From positions 5,759,516 through 5,823,515 of the forward strand of contig OX442433.1 in NCBI GenBank assembly GCA_949361645.1: a stretch of DNA of 64,000 bases, read 5' to 3'. Origin of the DNA: Spongilla lacustris. Taxonomy: Eukaryota; Porifera; Demospongiae; Spongillida; Spongillidae. A program made the translations under genes and the position numbers. Below, piece by piece: positions 11,290 through 21,717 of the stretch. Under the pieces are notes generated by a model that worked only from the letters and a program-made list of their open reading frames with translations, was not told where the DNA came from and ran no database searches. Each line of letters begins with the position of its first letter. The first letter of the stretch is position 1.

Positions 11290-12361
11290 CATACATAAAC
11301 ATATACACACTTGCATGCATACTTGTGTTTAATGACTTTCAATTTCACACTCTTTTCTTACCTGTTATTGTACAATATGTAGTTGGTTGCTCAAAAGCCT
11401 CTGGCAGATATTGACTGGTGCAAAATAGTGTCTCGTGGTCCCCCAGTGATGAGACTAATACAAATGTTCCTGTTGGGTAGTGATTACAAAAGTTATTCAC
11501 TGTTCATAATGTACTTACCAAGTACTATAATGGGTATTGCCATATAAGGAATGATTACAGCAGGAAATACAAACCTGAAAAAAAAGACAATTAAATCTCA
11601 GGAAATTGATGTACATTGATTAATTGTACATTTTCTCCCGCCGTATGTAGGAAGATATTATCAGCAGACATCCACACAGAAGTCCAGATATTGAAGACAT
11701 AATTATAATTACATTATCAATGTATGAATCTTCACTTGTAAATAATTCCAGTTTGTCACACAGTGGTCTACATGTTCCATTAATCAAGATGAACTGGTCA
11801 CTGCAGTTTATCATTACTGAATCAGATGACTTTGTTATTGAAGAGTTATCAAATAAAGGGATCACATCTAAACAAAAATGAACTACTAAATGACAGAATG
11901 CTAGTAAATAACAGACCTTGTTCTGTATCGGGAAGGCTTTCACAGTTTGGAATTTGATCCTTAAAAATACTCAATGCCACCTGCCACTCATCTTTGCACA
12001 CATCTGTACTTATGAGTAAACATTGCTCTCTGCCAACTGTTACATTGGCACCACACAGAGGAAACAGGTACAGACACATGAATGGTATCATATATGATAC
12101 ACATGTTTGAGAGGCTCCAAGTACTGTAAGGCCATTCTTGATGAGTTGAGCAGTGTTCTCATTGGCCTCTAGGTCCACATTTGCTGCAATGTTAATATAG
12201 CTGTCACTCCCATATTCACACGATGAGCAATTCTTGGCAATTTGATTTAACTCTTGCAGACATGTTGATTTATTATACATGATACATTTCATTGCAGTGG
12301 AACTGTGCTGGAAATGAAGGAAAGTATTTAATGTATTCAAGATGGCAATGCAGAAATTCAT
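8777..12361 (-). CDS. Frizzled-like seven-transmembrane receptor
   Basis: Five exons on the minus strand with matching phases: 12361-11917 (or from an acceptor at 12302), 11867-11630, 11574-11519, 9611-9274 and 9220-8777; about 506 residues. Exon 1 encodes a cysteine-rich ectodomain with a C-x9-C-x6-C core (CLYLFPLC) and a following QC...DVC...NC series like a Frizzled CRD. Exon 2 has a CRPLC linker and TM1, ending IRREKM, then FVFPAVIIPYM in exon 3, as in Frizzled TM1-TM2 (RRFxYPERP). Exon 4 carries TM3-TM5 with an extracellular Cys, and exon 5 carries TM6-TM7. The C-terminus lacks the KTxxxW Dishevelled-binding motif expected after TM7. The role is probably that of a surface receptor; whether it binds Wnt is unknown. 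The start is uncertain: the ATG at 12361 gives a modestly hydrophobic leader, but the broken paralogue suggests an acceptor at 12302 with an earlier exon. A retroelement fragment and a CA microsatellite lie in its 1.9-kb intron. Confidence 0.8.
10787..11026 (+). pseudogene. C-terminal scrap of a retroelement reverse-transcriptase ORF
   Basis: A short plus-strand frame ends with a block of the form FTPVAIETTGMFGP...AYLTQRLSVAIQWGNAASVLGTM. This resembles the extreme C-terminal tail seen in many invertebrate non-LTR retroelement polyproteins (xRxSVAxQRGNAxSxLGT). It lies antisense inside the receptor's large intron. No reverse-transcriptase core is present, so it is a truncated remnant. Family assignment is from memory of the tail motif only. 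Confidence 0.5.
11221..11287. repeat. (CA)n microsatellite
   Basis: A nearly pure CA dinucleotide run of about 67 bp within the receptor intron. Confidence 0.95.
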
Positions 12362-14788
12362 TCCTAGAATATTTGGCAGTCAGTTGGTATATATTTCTGT
12401 TCAATTTACCACCACTAAATTATTGATGAATGTCATCTTGTGTATATAATATTTGGTGTAAATGCCATGTGAGGGCCCTGTAGTACACTTCCTTTCAAGT
12501 GCATTATATCTTACATCACAGCACAATATATAATATATCGTACATGAGAATACATTGCACCATAAATTAAATACATGAATATTTACCCCTCCCCCCTCAC
12601 CATCACCTCCTGTTGACTAGCTAGGTATTGAACAGAAATATTAAGTCACTAAGTTCTTGAACACAGGCTTGTGTTAGCAATCTGGTATGCTCTGCCACTG
12701 GAACCTATAGATTGGAAGCCTTAGGCAGTGCACGTTCTAAAATTCATAAGGTGTTCTCATATTCAGAAGATGCAAGCACATTAACTTTGAAGTGGTCATA
12801 CTTCCACCTTCCATTGCAGATTGCACCTTGACTAAAAACACTCCTCGACAAACATCATCCTGACTGAAGTAACTGTTTGACCTTCAGTAATTTCTGTAGT
12901 GTACATGGTTGATTAAGATAAAAGAATGCACTTAAATTAGCCAGCCAAATTGAAGTGGTAAACAGCTGATTGTTCTTGACCTTGATGGAACTCACAAAGC
13001 TGTCAGACAATCTAATTTACATCTTCTCTAGAAATGGTTATCCATTGAGACGACCTTCAAAATCTTGGCCTTGATCATGTATGGATGGGTCTGGCAACTA
13101 CATGTACTAAAGATAACCAATATCCCAAAAATGTGAAGTATTCAACAGTAGAGTGCTTCTAGGTATTATGATGAACTGGATATTATAATGAATTCTTGTA
13201 CTATTTTTTTCGTCATGGTAAGGTTATCAGCACTGAAAGAACACCCCAAATACAACAGCAATGGTCTGGAAGAGTCATTCTTAGGACCATTGAAAGGAAA
13301 AGAGAGACTGAGTTATGGCAAACTGAGATCCTGCATGCTAGCTACTTAACAGGCCTGTTACCTTCAAAGTGGTCAATGGTGCCAAAGTAATACCCATTTC
13401 ACTCAAAACAATCAAAGTTATTGTATGTCCAAGGTAATGGATGAACTTCATGGGGAACACTTTTGTTCAGTGTCCTAAGATCCACACAGATTAGCATTTC
13501 CATTCAGATTAGTAGATGTGCAGTATAGTAGATGTGCATTAATCAAACGTGCTATACGTACTCTTTTGCACCAGCTAGGTTTTCTATTTGTCCCCAGTCT
13601 GACCCTGAGATGTTATCTTCGGGCCCAAATAGACGGTCCAGACGTTCGGCCTTGAGCTGAACATCGTACATGACTTGCAATTGATTGGTGGCTTTGTCAT
13701 ATGCGGAGCAGCGTTCCACTAGGTTTTCCATGAGGTTTCACATGCAGGCTTTTTTAGTTCTGCCACTTGTCACTATTATTGCATGGGGGCATGCTGTTCG
13801 AACAATGCATTATAACTACATGTATAAGGAACGTGTTGTTGTAAAGTTGGCATATAGGCAGCTGATAAGCTGGAAGGAATAGCGACCAAAAAAACCCTGT
13901 AGACTTAAGTCTTAAGGAACCGTGATTTATCATGCCAATATTAAAAAATCGGAAAAACCTCAAAAACCTTATAGTAGTGCACACAACGGAAACATTGACA
14001 ACGAGTAATTGTATTAGTGGTTAACCGTCACAGACTTACACGTAACTGGTTCTATGTCTGTGGCAGTGCGTCTGTATAATCCGTCTCCCACTGTCCCACC
14101 TTCTGTATTTATAAACATTGTAGAAAATATACTATTTCCCTTTCTCCCGCACCCTCCCCCCCACATTTTATCATTATTCATTTACAAACACCCTTTTCTG
14201 AAATCCTGTATCCGCCCCTGCTACATTGTATGTTTATCAGAGGTATAACATCCCATGCGAGAACCAATTGGCCGGAAAAGACAAAAAAGACATGTGCTGC
14301 TGCTGCTGCTGCACATGTATCAAGCTCGTGCAAACAACCAAGATTCAGTTTACAACACGCGGTTTTTAAAATAATATTTCCAGTATACATGTATATCAGT
14401 ATACCCATGTGCATACCTTGTTCGTAGGTTCGTACAAATAGAACACCGTTGGTAGAGAGAACAGTGCCAATACGATAGGTGCTACGCTACATTTCGCTGC
14501 GATGAAAATATATCGTCCACTGGTCATTTCCGGCTGTTTGACACAAGAGAAATGATCAGCTATAAAGTCTACAGCACATCTGTTTTACGTGTGTCTAAAT
14601 TGGAACATTGCATGCCTTTATATGCACCGAAATAATGGCGTCAATAAGCTCATTGTCTCAATACCGGTAATTGATTACCTTCTATGTTCTCGCGAACCTA
14701 TACATGTAAGTTTTTTTGAGGGATTCTGCAAAACGATACGTTCAGCCGTTGGAGCCTTGTACTGTGCTTTGAGGTAGGTTTCAGAACG
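12362..14788. other. Stretch without a recognised gene
   Basis: No protein-coding or RNA gene recognised; open frames are under about 80 codons and unlike any family I know. It holds a CTG/GCA run (about 14291-14313). A terminal-inverted-repeat-like end lies near 14194-14222, reading CAGGGGCGGATACAGGAT on the minus strand. An upstream exon of the receptor could be hidden here, but I cannot identify one. Confidence 0.45.
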
Positions 14789-16399
14789 GCATGAACAGCC
14801 ACCGCTCAATGTTCCACGGATATTATTAATTGCATGCTGCATGATTTGTAAATGTGAGTATCACATGCAGAAGACCATTCAGCATATGGCTAGAGATAAC
14901 AGCGCGCAGCTACAATACATGTACAACGCTTTTTAACTAAGGTACATGCATGCATAACAATGTTTTATATTCATATAACTTATCTCGCATACCTTATTCG
15001 AGGAAGTTAGGCCGTCGTGCAAGCTAGTAGAAAACCACTATAGCATCGCCCAGCAAACAGCTAAATGCAACACTTAACAGCGCTATAGCGATGTCTATAT
15101 ATATCGTCCACCGATCATTCTGCAAAAACATGCAGTATACAACTAAAATGTTCAGAAGTGCATCAGTGTTCAAGTTATATATGTGTGGCTATGCAGGGTG
15201 TTACTAATAATTATGCGGAACGGAAAGCAGACTAAAATGCTGAACGGTATATAGTACATATACACATGCACGGCTTTGGAGCATGCGCAGTCAGTGTATC
15301 TTCAGCAGCACGTAACAGGTGACACGGCACTGCATGAGGCATGCATATAAGGCCATGCAGGCAAATATATAAGCCCGCACATTTTACAATTAATTTTTGA
15401 AAGTAACATTGCGTGCTTAATATGGAAATCAGGATTGATGATGAGGCATTTACTGATGAGCATAAGGAAACACTGTACAAAGTGTTATACGTACCGCTAA
15501 TTACTAAAAGCTTAGTAGGTGTGGTTACAAAGTATATACATGTACCTCTGAGATAGATGCCACTCGTTACCTGTGCCAACTCGGCCGGAAGTGACGGGGA
15601 CGCAAAAGCCATAGTCGGATCCTCAACAGAAGGCATATACTTTCATATACCATTGCATGCGTATAACGTATACACCGCGGGCTTTGTTTGCATGACTGGC
15701 AACAAGGCCAACAAGCGTTTTCAAATTATATTGAAGCCAGTGCATGTATACATGCATGCATGCATTGCTTCTCAGTCTGAACTATCTACAACAGCACCCG
15801 CGTAGGCGTATATGGTGCAAAGCCGGCGTTAGCAATCCAGATTCCTCAGCCCCGATGGCTCGAAGGTGCATGCATGGTAGTTGGCAGCTGCGGGCCACGT
15901 GATCGCCGGAAATGCCCAGTTATGGAGAAGGCACATCTGACAACTGAATACAACGGCCTATAGGAAACATCTGGCTATGATCTACACTAGCAATGAGACC
16001 CTGTTGAAGTATGCCGCATGCATGCATGCATGCACATTGCACATTCCAAATACTATCATCACAACCTAAAAACTATAATTTTCGGGCCGGACTGACAATA
16101 ACATATCTACGTTGTCCTCCCCCTATGTTATTCCTGCATGAAAACATCGGTCCGCGTTTGGGTTTGCTGTCCCGGCCCCTTCGTGTTTGTAAGCAACTCT
16201 TAACCATGCATATATCCTATTCGATAGGTTATTGGTGCAGTTACATGCACGCTTCTGAAGAACTTTGAGTCCTGGTCACTTCGTTCACTTTGATGATCAA
16301 CGCATTACTGATAGCTATTCTTTAATTCTTCCTTGCTTCCATTCAGCGTATCGTAACTAGTTGTCTTCCTTCGGGTGTCCTGCTTCATAGCTCAATGTC

Positions 16400-17335
16400 T
16401 ATTTATTCTCATGCATGCATGCAACTGCATGATAATGATAAAATGAATGAAACATTTCTTTTGTGCACAGCCTGCACTTCAAAAGGGAGCCCAATTCCTT
16501 CCTTGTTAAGATTTCACACTTTTTTTTATTGCAGCAGCAACATTGGATCGTTCTACCAACTCGTGGCATTCGGCAGCTGCAAGAGATCTCTCGTGTACGT
16601 GCCACCACTGAACCGGCATGTTGAAACATTAATTCCTACGGATGCTCGGTAAAGTGAGGAGACGTTTGAACAAGGCAAATGGCTTCTCATTGTGCTGACA
16701 CAGTATTAATTGAATACTGAAACTGAGACTGCATGGTGGCAAATGTAATTGCGCGCATCCCTATACACATCATGCATGCAAAATTGTTTTAAAAAATTGA
16801 TCTGCTGCTAGTACATTGTAATAGGGATTGGTAACGCTGTCATATTCATTGGCTGCTGATGCTGGCAGGCCATGCAGGCCAATTGTGGATATTGCCAGGT
16901 AATGGTTTGTACCCATACGTGTATTATACACCCCTCCCCCCCTTCGCCCCCACCCAAAAAATGGCTCGTGTTTGTAAACGAGCGTAATTGTCGTAATCTC
17001 GAGCGCTGCTGCGCGCCGTTCTTCAAAATCCTGTTACAGTACCGTTTGTTTCCAAAAAATGTTGAAGCAGGGTATTTAATGATTAGAACAATACGCTCGT
17101 TGACTGATTTAAACTTTTTTTTTTGTGGTGGTGGGGGGGGGGGGGGGGGGGAGAGAGAACACGTATACTCTGCGCCATTTGAATTGGATGCATGGCTCAC
17201 TTCTAAGAACATCAAACAACACCTGAGTTCCTATTGTAGTATTTTGAAATCCTGCTGCTCCAACAACCCCCTATAAGAATGCTTTGAGCTCGATTGATGA
17301 CGGCGTCATAAAACCATCCAGTACTGGATAAGATA
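16400..17335 (-). pseudogene. Decayed Ulp1/SENP-like (C48) protease with PHD-like finger, copy 2
   Basis: Same motif order as copy 1 on the minus strand. W-F-Y-DAVINRAQS lies at about 17320-17281. HYLAISTIG followed by NEYDS lies at 16904-16836 (catalytic His and Asp). MRSHL lies at 16690-16676, and the CSCRMP cysteine cluster near 16590-16570. Copy 2 lacks the palindromic insertion of copy 1, so the HYLAISTIG block is continuous here. The fragments sit in different frames, separated by stops and homopolymer runs (17124-17150), so the gene is dead. The cysteine-nucleophile segment was not recognised. It could be a former host gene rather than a transposon protein; the duplication does not settle this. 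Confidence 0.6.
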
Positions 17336-17733
17336 GTACTTCTTATCTCTTTCTGATATCCATCGAATACCTTATAGTTGCAGCCATGCCTGAAGAGGTC
17401 AAATTCAAGAATTAAAACAAAATGAAATGCACTAAAAACTATATGAAGGATTATAACTGACTAATGTTGATCAAAACACGGTGCAATATTTAATAGCATT
17501 CCATGTAAATCAACATGTACACATGCATACAGATAGTAGTAGAATATACAGGTGTAACTAAGTGCATATAGTATATCTTACCCTTCGCTGGTCAGCAGGA
17601 CTTCATTTCTATTCTATTCCATGCATTGCTTTCTAGTGTCATATAAATATTCACATATAGTGCATCCAAGACGGAAGGTGACATAAACAGGATGCCTCCT
17701 TTATATTTATTGATTTTATTTTGCAGGTCTTTA

Positions 17734-17762
17734 TCCTAACCTTAACCCTAACCCTAAGTTCC
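17734..17762 (-). repeat. Interstitial telomere-like motif, copy 2
   Basis: On the minus strand the sequence reads TTAGGGTTAGGGTTAAGG followed by TTAGG. It is followed (minus strand) by an A-rich segment containing AATAAA-like words, as at the 3' end of an element. Confidence 0.65.
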
Positions 17763-17859
17763 ACTTCTTCAGCAATCCAGCTTTCTTGAATTCCACGAAG
17801 ATTTCATGCAACCTATCATTACACATGACAAAGTTACCACCATACATGCACTAACCTCC

Positions 17860-18190
17860 CTTCAAGGACTCATCACATTGTATTAATGTGTCTGTAGCCA
17901 GAATCAGATCTCCACTCAGTGCAAACTCACCTTCATTAAAATGCATACCTGCTCATGAGGGCTGTGAGACAAAATATAATTAGTATGATTACAGCTTACA
18001 TCAATTGCAAATTCATCAGCAGCAGCACAACATGACAACATATATGGAAGAGTATACTGGTCATCAAGAGCAGAATTAGCTTTAGTTGTCAGTAGTGAGA
18101 CTTTACTGTAAATAGTTATGCCATGTATTGCTACATCTTCATCTTGCTTGTAACCTGTCACCTCCTTTGAGTTCTCCTTCAAAGCACACC
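17860..18190 (-). pseudogene. Exon-like remnants upstream of Ulp1 copy 2
   Basis: The minus-strand frame from 18182 is open through NSALDDQYTLPYMLSCCAA and ends EFAID before a consensus donor (GTAAGC) near 17999. A second open piece follows near 17957-17865, with MHFNEGEFALSGDLI and a GTTAGT donor. The first reading, taken straight, does not join the second in phase, so at least one lesion is likely. Codon-like conservation between the copies suggests former coding sequence, probably the 5' part of the Ulp1-containing gene. No family recognised. Confidence 0.4.
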
Positions 18191-18337
18191 TTTTTTTTTT
18201 TCATTTTGTGTTCCTTCCTCATTTTGAACATCATCAGGCAATGCAATACTTTTTAAAGTCAGTATTTCAGTACCTCATCTTGGATCATCTAAATTATGTG
18301 CATATGTGGATATCCATTGATTTTGTGGTGTGTACAG

Positions 18338-20227
18338 ATGGATCTCATAGACATGAGACATTGTCCAGATGGGACATACAAATGGATTGGCCACTACATT
18401 GACCACTGGTCAAAGTTCCATGTTCTTTTTGCCCTCTGCCAAAAATAAGCTGCTGAAATGGCTCTTAACCTTCAGAGTCAAGTGTTCAGTTACGTAGGAA
18501 CACCAAAAATTCTCCACGCTGACAATGGCCGTGAGTTAGTGAATGCAATTGTGGCCAGTTTGTGTAAGGAATGGCCTGGTGAAGTCACTATTGTCAATGG
18601 CCGCCCAAGAATTCCTAAGTGCCAGGGTCTTGTTGAGCAGGGGAATGGAACAGAACAGTGGAGAAAATGTTGGGTGTTTGTCTCCTTGAATCTGACACAG
18701 ATACTCCTCCTTGGTCAGAATGGATCCCCATTATTCAGTGTAAGTTGCTCTGCACGTATGCTTTTTAAATTTTATTCCAAATATCTTGACATTCAGATCA
18801 GTTGAACACAACTCTTTATGGGGTCATTAAGACCACTCCTTATGAGTTAGTTTTTGGCCAGCCTCCATAGTCAGTCTTTCCAGGTGCGAAGTGTAGATCC
18901 AACAGTATGGAGGAAGATTTAGAAGACATCATCAAATCCAGATGATCAGTCTCCCTCTGAATCAGATGATCAGCCTCCCTCTGAATCAGATGATCAGTCT
19001 CCCTCTGAATCAGATGATCAGTCTCCCTCTGAATCAGATGATCAGTCTCCCTCTGAATCAGATGATCAGCCTCCCTCTGAATCAGATGATCAGCCTCCCT
19101 CTGAATCAGATGATCAGTCTCCCTCTGAATCAGATGATCAGTCTCCCTTTGAATCAGATGATCAGCCTCCCTCTGAATCAGATGATCAGTCTCCCTCTGA
19201 ATCAGATGATCAGCCTCCCTCTGAATCAGATGATCAGCCTCCCTCTGAATCAGATGATCAGTCTCTCTCTGAATCAGATGCTCAGTCTCCCTCTGAATCA
19301 GATGATCAGTCTCCCTTTGAATCAGATGACCAGCCTCCATCTAAGTCACATGCTCAGCCTTGCTCCTCCAAGTCACATGTGAATCAGATGATCAGCCTCC
19401 CTCTGTATCAGACACTCAGCATCTTTCCAAATCACGTGCTCAGGATATCTCAGAATCAGATGATCAAAAAAAGTCTAACAACTCCCCACAAAGTATAGTC
19501 AAAGCCAACTCTTTGCTAGCTACATCTGATAAGCACAAAAGAATTCGAGAGCAGGCAGATGCAAGTTACCGGCGAAATGCTGAAAGGATGCAAGTGAAAT
19601 ACACCAAAGGAAAAAATAAGATTACTTTGGTATGTGGGTGTTTGCTTGTATACTAGATTTTTTGTGTATATATCACATGCAGATCAAAATATTCAATGTG
19701 GGACAGTGTTCGAATCCCGAGGATTGATTGATCATCCACAGATTCACACAGACTGCCACTGATGTGTGCTTGTAGAGCGCATAGGAGAGACATTTCATCT
19801 CTATCTTTTTTTTTTTTTTTTAAGTGAGAGCCAGTGTATGTAACAATTCGGTGAATTTAATTGCCCTTCAAATGTACAATGTACACAAAACTTGAAGGTG
19901 CAAATTTGGTGTTCTCAGTACCTGCTTTGGTGAAGCTGACTTGGAGTGTAATGAAAGGGATTAGTGACTAGATGCACAAGATTGGAAGGCTCTAACTAGG
20001 TTATCACTTAGAGAGGCCGTCATTAATTAAGAGCAACCCCCAAAAATGACTTGTTGTCAGTGCAAGACTTAATTCTTGTACAAGAAATTCATGCAGATGC
20101 AAAAAAAACGTGGGACCATTTGCACAAGTGTCACAAGGGTTCAGAATGCCAAAATCAAGCAAGACAGGCTGCCAAATTAAAACAGGGGAGTTCTAAGAGA
20201 GATAGAAACCCTGAAAATCATCAGGTA
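18338..20227 (+). pseudogene. Decayed integrase-type transposable element (KRBA2/SCAND3-like)
   Basis: The frame from 18338 (MDLIDMRHCPDGTYKWIG) begins an rve-type integrase core. The three acidic residues can be placed: Asp in DLIDM, Asp in HADNGRE (about 18520) and Glu in GLVEQGN (about 18625). The frame is broken by TAA at 18446-18448, a frameshift after GNGTE, and TAG shortly after TTPYELVFGQPP (about 18866). Downstream come the acidic SESDDQ repeat array, a YRRNAERM-containing tail (about 19565-19629) and a Cys-rich piece HLHKCHKGSECQNQ (about 20125-20160) ending in a donor-like site. This order matches integrase-derived proteins of the Ginger/gypsy-integrase lineage that gave rise to mammalian KRBA2 and SCAND3. 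I describe it as dead and do not attempt to reconstruct it. Confidence 0.7.
18938..19342 (+). repeat. 24-bp coding minisatellite in the integrase element
   Basis: About 17 tandem copies of a 24-bp unit (ATCAGATGATCAGTCTCCCT plus CTGA). In the element's frame each unit encodes an acidic octapeptide of the type DDQSPSES. Because the period is a multiple of three, all plus frames and one minus frame stay open, giving spurious ORFs of about 150 codons. Variant units (CAGCCT versus CAGTCT) alternate. A frameshift lies near 19378, just past the array. Confidence 0.9.
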
Positions 20228-20491
20228 TGTGCATGTTTGCATATAAAGCGATTTCTTTACAGCTCTCCAAAAGTGCTGTCTCTGATTTCATCCTCTTGCG
20301 TGCCCTTTGTTCACACTAACAGTACGCATAACGGCATAAGTTCTCGTCTCCACGTTTTCACACTTAAATGGCTTCTCCACCTTTTTTTTTCCACATTAAA
20401 TTTCATTGTCAAAACACGTCTCACGCTGTCGCTATAGTTACCAGTTACCAGTAGACAGATTGAGATCCGCCCCCTTTGTAAAATACATGTA
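19657..20491. other. Tail of the integrase element and dynein upstream region
   Basis: Apart from the Cys-rich segment of the integrase element (to 20227), no gene is recognised. The last 265 bp must contain the dynein promoter and 5' UTR; no TATA box or other clear core element is evident. Confidence 0.4.
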
Positions 20492-21667
20492 ATGGCTGAC
20501 AGACCTCAAACAAAAGCGGCCATCGTTCGCAAGCATCAGCGTCGAAACCAAGCTCCGGAGCAGCATAGGTCGAGGGCCTCTATCACGGTTCCAACAGGAG
20601 ACGCGAAAGACAAACAGGTACAGTGTGCGATCTTATATTCACAAAGCCATGTACTCGTCTTTGCGTGAGGATAGGCAAAAGATGCACGTGAAAGCAAAAG
20701 AGCTATGCTGGACGCTCGACATCAGTACCTGTTCTCGTCCATCGCCACTAAACTGGGCATGGAAGACACGGAAGTGGAAGAGACGATGCTCGACGGCGAT
20801 CAAGTACGCAAAAATACATACATTATTGTTCATGCACGTTCTTCATGCATGACTACAGGTGTCTGCAATGGAGGACTTCTTTTCCCCAACTGGTTCACGT
20901 TGCATCTTATTCTATTATGAGGAAACAGCAAACGGGGGTGTGTTGTTTTGTTTTTTTTTTAAATTTGTTTGTTTTTCTTTTTTCTTTTTGTGTACACCAA
21001 ACTTAACTATATAGGCTTGATATCTATGTAAAATTACATTTCAATTTTAGGCGCAAAGCAGACCAAACCTTCCAGGCGGCTTTACTTAACAGATGGCACT
21101 AAGGAACCGTTCCCCGGGCTCGGGCTGTTCTTCATTAGAATCTCGAACAAACCCGTCACGACAGCGAACATAGCGCAGGAGGTTTTCTTCGGAACACTGG
21201 AATCTAACGGAGGCGGTCTTCTCGAGGCCGTGGAGATGCTCCTCTCCAACATATTTCTTCCCGCCTTGAAAGAGCAGACCAGCTGGGGAGCTCTAGCCAC
21301 AGATGCCAGCGGACACGCCCTTAAGGAGGCTTTCTTGACGAAATTGTCCTCTTTCATATCTGTGCTGGCTAATGCCCGGGTCAGCATCGGCGATACGGTC
21401 AAACTCTCGCCTTGTTCCAACCCCCAACTGGCGGCGCTCTCCACTGCAGCAGACATAATGGGGGCGGCTGGAAATGCTGACCTGGTTGAAGCGGCAGAGG
21501 CCTGTGCCCAGATTTGGTGTAAGGAGATAAAGCAGGTAGGCCCACACCCCAGTGCAATACATGCACATGGTCCATAACATTGTGTTTCTACCTATAATAT
21601 GTATGCATCTTTCTCCTACCGTTCTTTACACACGTACACATACACATGCATGCACACACACACACAC

Positions 21668-21717
<50 letters not shown>

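Larger units (their letters stand above)
14789..18272. repeat. Duplicated block, copy 2
   Basis: Partner of 3463-7055 in direct orientation. The match starts at the GAACAGCC / CCGCTCAATGTTCC words near 14789 and ends near 18272, where an integrase-type element begins. Copy 2 preserves its reading frames somewhat better than copy 1, including the His/Asp region of the Ulp1 remnant and the exon-like segment at 17990-18182. Confidence 0.85.

Noticed and set aside
18840..19382. Repeat proteins MISLPLNQ (plus) and DHLIQRET (minus)
   Set aside because: Other-frame readings of the 24-bp minisatellite; the biologically sensible frame is the acidic SESDDQ one of the integrase element.
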